A stretch of DNA of 64,000 nt from an uncultured Acetatifactor sp. (GTDB taxonomy: Bacteria; Bacillota; Clostridia; Lachnospirales; Lachnospiraceae): assembly GCF_910585425.1 (NCBI RefSeq), contig NZ_CAJUCP010000002.1:106886-170885 (forward strand). Direction: 5' to 3'. This document shows positions 43,787 through 52,725 of this stretch, piece after piece (position 1 is the stretch's first letter; each line of letters starts with the position of its first letter). A model generated the notes under the pieces. That model searched no databases and had not been told where the DNA came from. It saw only the letters and a program-made list of their open reading frames with translations. The position numbers and the translations under genes are program-made.

Positions 43787-43888
43787 TATACTGCATAACG
43801 CTGAATACTGCCTAATGTAATTATGCGAATGAACCAGTCAGCGTTATGCAGTCTGGTTTCACGGCAAGTGAAATCGTTAAGCAGTATA
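43787..43888. mobile_element. Family B palindromic MITE-like repeat, copy 1 (102 bp)
   Basis: Ends TATACTGC (43787-43794) and GCAGTATA (43881-43888). Inside, ACTGCATAACGCTGA pairs perfectly with TCAGCGTTATGCAGT (15 bp), and a second hairpin is TTTCAC/GTGAAA. Copy 2 is at 50915-51016. The end sequence is the same as in family A, but the interior is unrelated. It lies between speA and speE. Confidence 0.87.
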
Positions 43889-44002
43889 AATACCGCTTCG
43901 GAATAAGGCTCATACACAATGCGCCCCTTAGGCCGGGGCCCGGAAGTCCCTGCCCGGCATCCCGAAGAGACGGGCCACGTCCCTCCTCACCGCCGCAACC
44001 TC

Positions 44003-45466
44003 CTATGTCATCCACTCCTCCCGCAGCACGTTCAGCCGCTCTATCCCCGCGTCCTCCGGCCCGGTCATGGAACAGCCCTTCTCCTTCGCGTAGACGATGT
44101 ACTCCAGTATCGCATCCGTGATCTCCTCCCCCGGTGCCAGGATGGGAATCCCCGGCGGGTAGCACATCACGAATTCGCTGCAGATCCGCCCCCTGGTCTC
44201 CATCAGCGGCAGCGACTCCTTCTCCGCATAAAATGCGCTCTGGGGCGACACCGCCACCCTGGGCTCGATATATTCCTGCGCATACATGTCCGCATTGCTT
44301 CTGCCGTATTTGCGCTTGATTTCCTCCAGCGCCCCGATCAGGCGCTCCGTATCCCGCTCCCTGTCCCCGATGGAGATGTAGGCCAGCACATTGGCGATGT
44401 CCCCCAGCTCCATCTGGATATCGTACTCGTCCCGCAGCAGGTCATAGACCTCGATGCCCGCCAGCCCTATCCCTAAGGTGTTGATCGTCAGCTTCGTCCT
44501 GTCGAAGTCGAAGATGCTGTCCCCGTTAATCAGCTCCGAAGCGTAGGCATAGTAGCCGCCGATCGCGCCGATCTCCTTTCTGGCATACTCCGCCAGCGCC
44601 GTCACCTTGGCGAACTCCTGCCTGCCCCGCAGGGCCAGGTTGCGGCGGGAGATGTCCAGGCTGGCCAGCAGCAGGTAAGACGCGCTTGTAGTCTGGGTCA
44701 GATTGATGATCTGGCGCACATAGCCCGGGTTCATGTCCGGCCCCGTCAGCAGGAAGGAGCTCTGGGTCAGGCTCCCGCCGGACTTATGCATGCTCACGGA
44801 AGCCATGTCCGCCCCGGCAGACATCGCGGAGACCGGCATGTCCGCCCCGAAATAGAAATGCGTCCCGTGGGCCTCGTCCACCAGCACCTTCATGCCGTGC
44901 CTGTGGGCCAGGGCCACGATGCTCCGCAGATCCGAGCAGATGCCGTAATAGGTGGGATTGTTCACCAATACCGCCACCGCGTCCGGGTGCTCGGAAACCG
45001 TCCGCTCCACCTGGGACAGCTTCATGCCCAGCGCGATGCCCAGACGGCTGTCCATGTCCGGATTCACGTATATGGGTATGGCCCCGCAGAGCACCAGGGC
45101 ATTGATGACGCTCCTGTGGACATTCCTGGGCAGGATGATCTTGTCCCCCTTCTTGCAGACGCTGAGCACCATGCTCTGGACGGAGGACGTGGTGCCGCCC
45201 ACCATGAGGAAGGCGTAGGCCGCCCCGAAGGCATCCGCCGCCAGCTCCTCCGCCTCCCGGATCACGGACACCGGATGGCAGAGATTGTCCAGCGCCTTCA
45301 TGGAGTTCACGTCGATGGACACGCACTGCTTCCCCAAGAGCTTTGTCAGCTCCGGATTGCCCTGCCCTCTTTTGTGCCCCGGCACGTCGAAGGGCACGAT
45401 CCGCTCCCCCCGGAATACCTCCAGCGCCTCGTAGATCGGCGCCCTCTCCTGACGCAAATGTCCCAT
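44003..45466 (-). CDS. speA: Arginine decarboxylase (Orn/Lys/Arg decarboxylase, small class)
   Basis: A 487-residue aspartate-aminotransferase-fold enzyme of the B. subtilis SpeA type. FDVPGHKRGQGNPEL is near the N-terminus, VDEAHGTHFYFG includes the PLP-binding Asp at 198, and the PLP lysine is K228 in VSMHKSGGSLTQSS. Ornithine or lysine decarboxylase activity cannot be excluded by eye, but the presence of aguA and aguB makes arginine to agmatine the natural step. It is preceded by speD 325 bp upstream. Confidence 0.92.
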   Translation of the reverse strand: MGHLRQERAPIYEALEVFRGERIVPFDVPGHKRGQGNPELTKLLGKQCVSIDVNSMKALDNLCHPVSVIREAEELAADAFGAAYAFLMVGGTTSSVQSMVLSVCKKGDKIILPRNVHRSVINALVLCGAIPIYVNPDMDSRLGIALGMKLSQVERTVSEHPDAVAVLVNNPTYYGICSDLRSIVALAHRHGMKVLVDEAHGTHFYFGADMPVSAMSAGADMASVSMHKSGGSLTQSSFLLTGPDMNPGYVRQIINLTQTTSASYLLLASLDISRRNLALRGRQEFAKVTALAEYARKEIGAIGGYYAYASELINGDSIFDFDRTKLTINTLGIGLAGIEVYDLLRDEYDIQMELGDIANVLAYISIGDRERDTERLIGALEEIKRKYGRSNADMYAQEYIEPRVAVSPQSAFYAEKESLPLMETRGRICSEFVMCYPPGIPILAPGEEITDAILEYIVYAKEKGCSMTGPEDAGIERLNVLREEWMT

Positions 45467-45660
45467 CTGTGCATATCCCCTTTCCTGAAATCCATACGCC
45501 TCCCGGAATCCGAATATCCCGGACCGTCCCTATCCCAGACAGCGCCCGCTTTATGCCATAGCCCCGGCAATGGGCGGCCCTGACGCGGCTCGCAGGACAG
45601 CCCTCCCCCCGCAGCCGGAGTCCTTTGGCCAGCCCGGCCCTGTCCCGGGGCTCAGGGGGG

Positions 45661-45811
45661 ATCAAATACCCCGCTGCAAGCAAAGGGACATCAAGCCTGC
45701 AACGCTGCAGAGCAGAAAGCGTCCTTCGGACACTTTGGCATTTGCCCCTGGCGGCATTCGCCAACTGGCCTTGCAGACACGGCCGCCTGGCTCATTGCTC
45801 GCGGGAATAAA
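45661..45811. repeat. Family C 151-bp structured repeat, copy 1
   Basis: It matches 52975-53125 over its full 151-bp length. Features: CAAATACC near the start with GGCATTTG further in, the stable hairpin GTCCTTCGGAC (TTCG loop), and the shared end ATTGCTCGCGGGAATAAA. The last 20 bp overlap the 3' end of speD, so the repeat encodes the final residues (YSREQ, stop) of that protein. Confidence 0.85.
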
Positions 45812-46625
45812 TATTCCTCCCGCTGAATATCTCTATCATCTCCCGGCGCAGGTTCCCCATGATCTCCAGCCGCAGCTTGGGCGCCAGCTCATAGACATCG
45901 CTGTTGAACAGATAGTTCTGGAGGTCAATCTCCTTGATCAGCATTTTCGTGTGGAAGAGATTGGCCTCATACACATTGATGTCCACGGCGTCATACCGCC
46001 GCAGGGTGGCCCCGTCGATGAAGTCCTGGATGGAGGTCATCCTGTGGTCCATGAACAGCTTCTGGCCCGCCACATCCCTGGTGAAGCCCCTGACCCGGTA
46101 GTCCATGGTGATGATGTCGGAATCGAAGGAGCCGATCAGGTAGTCCAGGGTGGACAGGGGCGTGATCTCCCCGCAGGTGGCCACGTCGATGTCCACACGG
46201 AAGGTGGCCAGGTAGGTGTCGGGATGGTACTCCGGGTAGGTGTGGACCGTGATGTGGCTCTTGTCCAGATGGGCCAGGACAGTATCCCCCATGGGCATAG
46301 CGGCATCCCCCGGGGCGATGGCGGCATCCCCCATTGCAATGGTGGTATCCCCCATGGGCACCTTGCTCTCGTCGGCGATCAGGATGGTGACGGAGCTCCC
46401 CTGGGGCTCATAGTCCTGGCTGGAGATATTCAGCACGGAGGCGCCGATCATCTCCGTCACGTCCACCAGGAGTTTGGTCAGCCGTTCGGAATTATACTGC
46501 TGGTCGATATAGGCGATATAATCCTTCTGCTCCCGCTGGCTCTTGGCGTAGCACACGTCATAGATATTGAAGCTCAGGGACTTGGTCAGGTTGTTGAAGC
46601 CGTACAGGGTAAATTTCTCGCTCAT
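45792..46625 (-). CDS. speD: S-adenosylmethionine decarboxylase proenzyme with heptapeptide repeats
   Basis: A 277-residue protein of the E. coli SpeD class: LYGFNNLTKSLSFNIYDVCY, DYEPQGSSVTILIADE and YRVRGFTRDVAGQKLFMDH. Autocleavage should occur before Ser123 in LAHLDKSHITVHTYPE, giving the pyruvoyl group. Residues about 89-116 form four 7-residue repeats (PMGDTTI, AMGDAAI, APGDAAM, PMGDTVL) in the loop just before the cleavage site. The start at 46625 follows GGAGAG. The C-terminus is encoded by a family C repeat. Confidence 0.96.
   Translation of the reverse strand: MSEKFTLYGFNNLTKSLSFNIYDVCYAKSQREQKDYIAYIDQQYNSERLTKLLVDVTEMIGASVLNISSQDYEPQGSSVTILIADESKVPMGDTTIAMGDAAIAPGDAAMPMGDTVLAHLDKSHITVHTYPEYHPDTYLATFRVDIDVATCGEITPLSTLDYLIGSFDSDIITMDYRVRGFTRDVAGQKLFMDHRMTSIQDFIDGATLRRYDAVDINVYEANLFHTKMLIKEIDLQNYLFNSDVYELAPKLRLEIMGNLRREMIEIFSGRNIYSREQ
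46281..46352 (-). repeat. 21-bp tandem repeat inside speD
   Basis: Units recur at exactly 21-bp spacing, with GTATCCCCC or GCATCCCCC starting at 46282, 46303, 46324 and 46345. They encode the four heptapeptides of the SpeD loop, and length change by whole units would keep the frame. Confidence 0.85.
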
Positions 46626-46682
46626 GTTCTCTCCTTTATCCGTCTCTTCCGGCCATTGGAATGCAGGAATTTTTTCCGTATG

Positions 46683-46714
46683 AAAAAAGCAAGCGACGCT
46701 CCCATCACTTGCTT
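46683..46714 (-). terminator. Terminator or attenuator in front of speD
   Basis: AAGCAAGTGA and TCGCTTGCTT (minus strand; 46705-46714 and 46687-46696) form a 10-bp stem with one G-U pair, followed by T6. It is about 58 bp upstream of the speD start and in the same orientation, with no gene directly upstream on that strand, so it may attenuate the polyamine operon. Confidence 0.7.
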
Positions 46715-46715
46715 T

Positions 46716-47062
46716 TAAAGTCTCTGTCTCTTTTCCTTCTCCTGTCCGGGCCTTCCGGTTCATGGACACGGAGCGAAATGAATGCAACAGATATATGGTT
46801 TTTAGAGTCTATATAGCAAATATTTTACTTTTACTACTCTTATTGACCGTTTCACAAGTTAGATGTGCATCAGCACCGGTTTATAGTCACCAACTTATAA
46901 AATTTGAGCTTTTAACTCAATCAATAAGGCAACCCAGTTGCCAAAATATTTACATGGAAGACTCTGTCCCTCTGTTTTCCATTTCCGTATGCTTGTACTA
47001 TACCATACCCCTGCGGGTTCGTCAATCCAATCCGGAAATATAAATATATTTTATCAATATTT
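46716..47062. other. Gene-free AT-rich stretch upstream of speD
   Basis: About 350 bp between the GH38 gene and the speD leader hairpin. It contains AT-rich blocks but no frame with a ribosome binding site and no clear promoter boxes that I can fix. It probably carries the polyamine operon promoter. Confidence 0.4.
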
Positions 47063-49441
47063 TCACCCCACGATGAACGCCGCTGTCCCCATATCGTTCT
47101 CCTTCAGCCTGCAGAGGTTCTCCTCCAGGGAGCCCTCCCGCAGCTCCAGGGCGTAGCGGAATTCCCCGAACCCGGAGAGGTCCATCTTGAAGTTGGTCTC
47201 CCAGGTATTGTTCATGATCCAACTGTACACGGGGCGGTGGTTGTTCTCCTCCTTTCCGTCGCACAGCAGTATGGGATGGTGCTCCATCTGGCCCATATAG
47301 AGCAGGGCGGTGTCCATGGTATTGATCAGGATCCCCTCCCGGCCCCTCTGGTACAGCAGACCCTGATCCGCCATATAATACTCCATATTGCTGCCAGGAA
47401 GCTGGTCCACTCCGGGGCGCATGGCCACGCCGCCATTGTGGATATGGAGGCTGCTGCCCGGCAGTTCCAGGGAGAGAGGCATGTAGAGACTCTCGATGTC
47501 CGTGCTCAGGGTCTTCGCCACCTGATAGGTGAATTCAATCCTGGGCAGTTGCCTGTAGAGCCGAATGATTACGCTGCTGTGGTAAGTCCCCTCCAGTTCA
47601 AAGACCAGCTCCACCCTGTCGAACACGGGGCCATGGTCCAGAATCTTGATGTCCTGCAGGTCCGCCTGGTACTGCTGCGCGTGGAGCCCTCTGATATTCC
47701 GGCCCAGGCGGCTGCGCTCCGAGTAGATTCCTTTCCGGATTTCCGTGCATTCATAGACGGGAGTGAAGAAATTCTCCAGCCCCTCCTTCAGCATCTCGAT
47801 TCCCTCTTTTTTATGGTAGAAGGAGGTGACGCCCTCCCCTATGCGGTACTGGATCCGGAACCATTCGTTCTCCAGGCCGTAGGGCAGCCTGTAGGATTCC
47901 GTGTCATAGCCATTCACGATATCCCGCACGCGCTCCGCCCCCACCCAGGCAGTGCGGGTGTAGAGCTTCTCCTCCGGCGCGGGCTGCTCCTCGTAATCGA
48001 AGACCCGCTCCTCCAGGGGGCCGAACTTCGCCGTGAAGCTCACCAGGACCCCTCTGGGATGGGCGGAGAGCTGGGCGGTGAACGCCTCTCCCGTCTTCGC
48101 GTCCTTCACCTTCACGCCCGGAAGGCTCAGTGTCTCCACATAGAATTCCACCACGAACACGCCCTCCCGGCTGCTGGTGGAGACGGCCTTCACCTGGCCG
48201 CTGTTGTTATAGTACCGCAGAATGTCCCCCAGCAGATGGAACTGCCCGCTCTTTCGCATGGCGGCAGCCTCGTGGGCCCTGGAGGCGTAGCTGGTCTTGC
48301 GGATGTCCAGGTCCGCCACCATGGTGTCGTAGGGATTGGAGATCGTAGCGGAATGGCCCCAGGTATGCTCCGCGTAGAGCAGCGCATTGTCCTCCCCTGT
48401 CCGGGCCAGGCCATCGTCCCGCACCCCTGTCTTCTCCTCCAGGCGCTGGCAGATATGGGACTGCCGCAGGGCGTCCTTGTAATGCTTCACCGCGTAGGGG
48501 GTGCTGCCCACGCCGTTGCCCCACCAGTCGTTGATGGCCCCTCTGTACACAGGCGCCTCCGCCGTCTGCTCCCGGATCAGGCCGTAGAGCTCCTCCAGGG
48601 TCACCATCCGCAGCTCCGCCTCCCCGCCGAACCGCTTATTAAAAGCGTTCACCGTGGCGATGATGGCCGGGTTGGCGGGGGCATTGTCGGAGAAGACGCC
48701 GCTGACGCTGGTGATATAGAAATCATAAGGGTAGCCGCTGTCCTCATACTCCCGGATGCTCTCCGCAAGCTTGTCGTGCAGGGCGTCCAGCGCCGATGCG
48801 TTTTCCTTTTTCCCGAAATAGCTCTCGGTCATATAGTTCACGTTCCGGTTGAACACGATGCCCAGGGCATTGCCCAGGTTGTAGTGCTCCCCGTTCCACA
48901 CAAGCAGCCTGCCCCCCGCTTCGCTCTCCCAGAAATAGGGCGTCTGGTTCTGATAGAGCGGGTACATGCCGTGGTGGGTGTGGATATTGGTGAACAGGAA
49001 CTCGATCCCGTTCTTGATCAGCGCGTCCCTGGCCCCCAGGGATATCCCGTTGATGTCCGCGTTCATGGCGGCCCGCACAGGCAGGCCCCTGCCGGTGAAC
49101 AGCGCCTGCATCTCGGCGGTCCTGCGATCCAGCATGTCCGCGTCCGCCAGGTCGTTGAAGTTCAGGTATGTGGCGGAGATGCCGATATTGCCCTTCCGCA
49201 CCAGCTCGAAGAAGTCCTCCTGCTCCCGGGGGGAGGCGGACTTCAGGAACTGCTCCACGCAGTAGTAGGTCTCGCAGTTCCACTTGAAGTCCTTCTCCGG
49301 CCCGTCCTGCTCATAGCCGTTCCTGACGAGTGATATGACATTCCGTATATTATTTACCTGATTATAGATAATCTGTTCCTGCAGATCCGTATATCCCACG
49401 TCCGTATGGGAATGATGTACGATGTATACTTTCTTAATCAT
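47063..49441 (-). CDS. Glycoside hydrolase family 38-like alpha-mannosidase
   Basis: A 792-residue protein. The N-terminal motif VYIVHHSHTDVGYTDLQEQI is the metal-binding His/Asp site of GH38, and AAMNADINGISLGARDAL probably holds the nucleophile Asp. The C-terminal half is beta-rich. There is no signal peptide, so it should be cytoplasmic. The start overlaps the GH29 stop by 8 bp. With GH29 and a ROK kinase in the same run it should trim alpha-mannosides from imported glycan fragments. Confidence 0.85.
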   Translation of the reverse strand: MIKKVYIVHHSHTDVGYTDLQEQIIYNQVNNIRNVISLVRNGYEQDGPEKDFKWNCETYYCVEQFLKSASPREQEDFFELVRKGNIGISATYLNFNDLADADMLDRRTAEMQALFTGRGLPVRAAMNADINGISLGARDALIKNGIEFLFTNIHTHHGMYPLYQNQTPYFWESEAGGRLLVWNGEHYNLGNALGIVFNRNVNYMTESYFGKKENASALDALHDKLAESIREYEDSGYPYDFYITSVSGVFSDNAPANPAIIATVNAFNKRFGGEAELRMVTLEELYGLIREQTAEAPVYRGAINDWWGNGVGSTPYAVKHYKDALRQSHICQRLEEKTGVRDDGLARTGEDNALLYAEHTWGHSATISNPYDTMVADLDIRKTSYASRAHEAAAMRKSGQFHLLGDILRYYNNSGQVKAVSTSSREGVFVVEFYVETLSLPGVKVKDAKTGEAFTAQLSAHPRGVLVSFTAKFGPLEERVFDYEEQPAPEEKLYTRTAWVGAERVRDIVNGYDTESYRLPYGLENEWFRIQYRIGEGVTSFYHKKEGIEMLKEGLENFFTPVYECTEIRKGIYSERSRLGRNIRGLHAQQYQADLQDIKILDHGPVFDRVELVFELEGTYHSSVIIRLYRQLPRIEFTYQVAKTLSTDIESLYMPLSLELPGSSLHIHNGGVAMRPGVDQLPGSNMEYYMADQGLLYQRGREGILINTMDTALLYMGQMEHHPILLCDGKEENNHRPVYSWIMNNTWETNFKMDLSGFGEFRYALELREGSLEENLCRLKENDMGTAAFIVG

Positions 49442-50723
49442 TGTTGGTCACGACCTCCCCATGGCCCAGGTTATAGGTGATCTCCCCCTCCAGCTCCACC
49501 TTCAGCACGGTGGTCAGAGGGTGCAGCTCCATCTCGTCCGCCCGGATCCAGAGGGTGCCGGGGATGCCGCTCCAGGGCAGCGCCCCGGTATAGCTGAAAG
49601 TAAGCTCCTCCCCCGTGTGCAGGACGCTGACCCGCTTCACGGGAGTCTTGATGCCCTTCACGCAGAGGTTCTCAGCGGGCTTGTCGTAGATGAACAGGTA
49701 TATCGTCTTCTTATCCTCGGACAGGGTGCTGCCTCCCAGGAACTGGTTGTAGCTCAGGCCCTTTCCGGTCTCGTAGATGGCCTCCTCATTGTCATGGATG
49801 AACTGTCCCAGGTCCTCCAGCACCTTCACCTGCCTCTCGTCCAGGGTGCCGTCCTCCTTCGGCCCTACGTCCAGCAGCATCTTGCCGCCCAGGGTCAGGC
49901 AGTCGCAGAACATGCGGATGATCTGGCGGCTGGTCTTGTAGTCGTTGTCCGAGGGGCGGTATCCCCAGGAATCGTTGATGGTGGTGCAGAACTCCCACAC
50001 GCCCTTGGGCCCGATCACGGGGATGCCCTGCTCCGGGGTCTCATAGTCCCCGTAGCCCTGGAGCCTGGAATTCACGATGACTTCGGGGTTCAGGGACTCC
50101 AGATAGGCCTTGAACTCCTTGGCCTTCCACTGGGCTGCGCTGCGCTCCCAGTCCCCGTCGAACCACAGAAGGTCCACCGTGCCGTAGTTGGTCATCAGCT
50201 CCCTGAGCTGGTTGTTGTTGAACTCCAGGAACTCCTGCCATTTCTCCGGATCCTCCGGGCCTCCCGCCGGGGTGGCGAAGACATCCTTCAGGTGGTCCTC
50301 CGGCTTCTCCCCCTCGGGGTACACGGTCCTGTAGCGGGGATCCGACCAGTCGATCAGGGAGAAATAGATGCCCACCTTCATGCCCGCCTCCCTGACGGCC
50401 TCCGTATACTCTTTGACGATATCCCGTTTTGCCGGGGTCTTCTTCAGCACGTTCAGATCGGAATACTTGGTGTCGAACAGCGCCACCCCGTCGTGGTGCT
50501 TGGATGTCATGACCACGTACTGGGCCCCTGCCCGCCTGAACAAGTCCGCCCAGGCCCTGGCGTCGAACTTCGAGGCCGTGAAGCCGTCGCACTGCTTCAT
50601 GTAGTCCTCGTAGGAGATATTGCCGTTGTGGAAGGACCATGACTCCGACACGTCTCCCACGGCGTAGATCCCGTAGTGGATGAAGATACCCAGCTTCGCT
50701 TTCCTGAACCAATCCTGCATCAT
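49434..50723 (-). CDS. Glycoside hydrolase family 29 alpha-L-fucosidase
   Basis: A 429-residue protein beginning MMQDWFRKAKLGIFIHYGIY. GH29 motifs include YVVMTSKHHDGVALFDTKYS and the nucleophile Asp in VDLLWFDGDWE. There is no signal peptide, so the substrate must be imported. The ATG at 50723 (or 50720) follows AGGAGG. A long A-rich leader and a family B repeat separate it from the ROK kinase gene upstream; GH38 overlaps its end. Confidence 0.95.
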   Translation of the reverse strand: MMQDWFRKAKLGIFIHYGIYAVGDVSESWSFHNGNISYEDYMKQCDGFTASKFDARAWADLFRRAGAQYVVMTSKHHDGVALFDTKYSDLNVLKKTPAKRDIVKEYTEAVREAGMKVGIYFSLIDWSDPRYRTVYPEGEKPEDHLKDVFATPAGGPEDPEKWQEFLEFNNNQLRELMTNYGTVDLLWFDGDWERSAAQWKAKEFKAYLESLNPEVIVNSRLQGYGDYETPEQGIPVIGPKGVWEFCTTINDSWGYRPSDNDYKTSRQIIRMFCDCLTLGGKMLLDVGPKEDGTLDERQVKVLEDLGQFIHDNEEAIYETGKGLSYNQFLGGSTLSEDKKTIYLFIYDKPAENLCVKGIKTPVKRVSVLHTGEELTFSYTGALPWSGIPGTLWIRADEMELHPLTTVLKVELEGEITYNLGHGEVVTNND

Positions 50724-50737
50724 AATGAAAATCCTCC

Positions 50738-50820
50738 TGTTTATTGTTTTTCTATTTATTATTTTTCTGTTTATTGTTTTTTGTTTATTTGTGTTTTTTG
50801 TTTTTCTGTTTATTCTGATG
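50738..50820. repeat. Low-complexity A/T-rich leader of the GH29 gene
   Basis: On the coding strand this is a run of imperfect units of the form AATAAACAGAAAAAC. It lies immediately before the AGGAGG of the fucosidase gene and would form an unstructured, A-rich leader that may enhance ribosome binding or act as a slippage-prone tract. Confidence 0.6.
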
Positions 50821-50914
50821 CGCGGTACTCGTGGACGCTGATTCCTCTGCTTACAGGCGGTGCGCATCATGAATCGACGGCAGATTCGACCGCCGGTGAG
50901 CATGTTTGCCCGCT

Positions 50915-51016
50915 TATACTGCACAACGCTGAATACTGCCTAATATAATCATGCGATTGAACCGGTCAGCGCTATGCAGTCTGGTTTCACGGCAGGTGAA
51001 ATCGTCAAGCAGGATA
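50915..51016. mobile_element. Family B palindromic repeat, copy 2 (102 bp)
   Basis: Ends TATACTGC (50915-50922) and GCAGGATA (51009-51016; one change from GCAGTATA). It is colinear with copy 1 at 43787-43888, with scattered substitutions. Its right end overlaps the 3' end of the ROK kinase gene and encodes the last residues and the stop codon. Confidence 0.87.
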
Positions 51017-51880
51017 AATACGGGTCAGCCCCTGGAGCGTGCGCAGGGATGTGTCCTCTGTAATGCAGACCCGTATCCCCGCCTCCATGCAGAACTCCTC
51101 CACCGGGGCCAGGAACAGGGCGGCGCTGCCCATGATCTGGCCGCCGAGGCACAGCGCGTCCGGACGGAAGGCCCTCAGGAAGGGCTCCAGCGCGGCCCGA
51201 ATCCTGTCCCCGAAAGCCAGGAAGCACGCCCCCGCGGCATCGTCCCCCTCCATGGCACGCCCGGCCAGAGCCTTTCCGTCCAGCGACTCTCCCAGCCGCT
51301 CTCTGGTCAATGCCATGAGCCCCCGGCGGGAAATGTAATCGTCCACGCAGCCCTCCAGAAAAGGCGTGTTGTAGATATATCCGTCTTCCGGCACGCCGGG
51401 CGTCCCCTCCGCCGCCAGCCTGCCCGCCACGCCGAAAGCGCTGCCGCACCCGGTCCCGATGCATACGCACAGGACTCTCTCCGCCCCCCGGGCCTGGCCG
51501 AAGCCCATCTCCCCCAGCGCAAAGGCCGCCGCATCATTGGCGAACCGGACGCGCTGCGGCCCGATTCCCAGGCGGCTGGAAATCTCCCGGCGCAGATCCG
51601 CGCCGTAGAGGCTTTCGTATTTGTCCAGGCCCCGGATCAGGCAGATTCCCCTCTCATAATCGAAGGGGCCGGGGAACGCCATCCTGATCCCCGCCGCTAC
51701 CGCGCCCTGAGGCAGGATTCTGCGCAGAATCTCCGCGAAATGCTCCAGCAGGGCTTCTTTGCCCTCCCCGGCCCGTGCATCGAAATAAAGAGGATTTCCA
51801 CACGTTTTGCCATTCTTCCCGACGGCTGCTCCTTTGATTTGCGTCCCGCCCACGTCCAGGCATAAAAATACATCCTTCAT
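51005..51880 (-). CDS. ROK family sugar kinase
   Basis: A 291-residue protein. CLDVGGTQIKGAAVG is the phosphate-binding motif, AFPGPFDYERG and FANDAAAFALGE follow (catalytic Asp), and CVCIGTGCGSAF is the second phosphate loop. The usual CxCGxxGCxE zinc cluster of ROK proteins is not present; the place is taken by NTPFLEGCVDDYIS. It probably phosphorylates a sugar released by the GH29/GH38 enzymes. The last codons come from a family B repeat. Confidence 0.9.
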   Translation of the reverse strand: MKDVFLCLDVGGTQIKGAAVGKNGKTCGNPLYFDARAGEGKEALLEHFAEILRRILPQGAVAAGIRMAFPGPFDYERGICLIRGLDKYESLYGADLRREISSRLGIGPQRVRFANDAAAFALGEMGFGQARGAERVLCVCIGTGCGSAFGVAGRLAAEGTPGVPEDGYIYNTPFLEGCVDDYISRRGLMALTRERLGESLDGKALAGRAMEGDDAAGACFLAFGDRIRAALEPFLRAFRPDALCLGGQIMGSAALFLAPVEEFCMEAGIRVCITEDTSLRTLQGLTRIYPA

Positions 51881-51932
51881 ATCAGCCCGCCATGCCCTTC
51901 CTCTTTCCTCTCATCCGGCTCGCCGCCTCCCC

Positions 51933-52652
51933 TCACCGGTCGATTTCTATCCGGAAGCTGCTCCTGCTGGCAGGGTAATAGCTCTCCGTGTACTCCACTG
52001 CCTGGCCGCTTCCGGTATAGCCCCGGGAGACGATGAAGGCCACAGGCTCGAATGCCGTGATCTCCAGCCCTGCCGCCACCTCCTCCGGCGGCATGACCAC
52101 CTCCAGCCGCCTGGAAGCGTGGGCCACGGACAGGCCCCGGCTGTCCAGCGCCTCGTAAAAGGAGGTCTCCGTGAAGTCTGTCCGCGCCATGTCCGGGAAC
52201 AGCTTTACGGGGACATACAGAGTGGTGTAGACCACCGGCGCGTTGGCGTACATATTTTCCAGATGCCGTATGCGCACCAGCTTCGTGACCGGCTCCTCCG
52301 GGGCCAGCTTCAGGGCGTCCCCCACCTTCTCCCCGGCCTCCTGCGTCCGCAGGCACACCACCTTGGTGCGCAGGATACGGTTCTTCCGCCTGCTCTCCTC
52401 CCGGTATCCGGTGACGAAGGAGGTGGATTCATGCACCAGCTTGGACTGGGAGACGAAGGTGCCGCTGCCCTTCACCCGCACCAGAAGCCCTTCCCTGGCC
52501 AGCAGGTCCAGAGCCTGGCGCACCGTGGGGCGGCTGACGTCCAGCATCCGGGCCAGCTCGTTCTCCGCGGGTATCCTGGCCCCGGAGGCGTACTGCCCGC
52601 TGGCGATCTCCCCCCGGATCCGCTCCGCTATCTGCACATATCTCGACTGCAT
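51933..52652 (-). CDS. GntR/HutC family transcriptional regulator
   Basis: A 239-residue protein. The winged helix is RIPAENELARMLDVSRPTVR, then LAREGLLVRVKGSGTFVSQS. The C-terminal UTRA effector domain runs from about 90 to the end (LAPEEPVTKLVRIRHLENMY). The start at 52652 follows GGGGGAG; longer frames run through the heptamer repeat upstream but begin before the promoter. It is the first gene of the glycan operon and probably senses a phosphosugar. Confidence 0.93.
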   Translation of the reverse strand: MQSRYVQIAERIRGEIASGQYASGARIPAENELARMLDVSRPTVRQALDLLAREGLLVRVKGSGTFVSQSKLVHESTSFVTGYREESRRKNRILRTKVVCLRTQEAGEKVGDALKLAPEEPVTKLVRIRHLENMYANAPVVYTTLYVPVKLFPDMARTDFTETSFYEALDSRGLSVAHASRRLEVVMPPEEVAAGLEITAFEPVAFIVSRGYTGSGQAVEYTESYYPASRSSFRIEIDR

Positions 52653-52725
52653 GGCTCCCCCTTTCCGCACTGTCCGCCCCAGGTTTCTCCACGGCCTGCG
52701 GCGGACGGATTCTGCCGCGCTTTCG

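Noticed and set aside
46762..47043. 93-codon plus-strand frame with a hydrophobic N-terminus upstream of speD
   Set aside because: No ribosome binding site and AT-rich low-complexity sequence; probably non-coding leader DNA.
47237..49333. 698-codon antisense frame opposite the GH38 gene
   Set aside because: GH38 motifs are clear on the minus strand; the plus frame is an artefact of codon bias.
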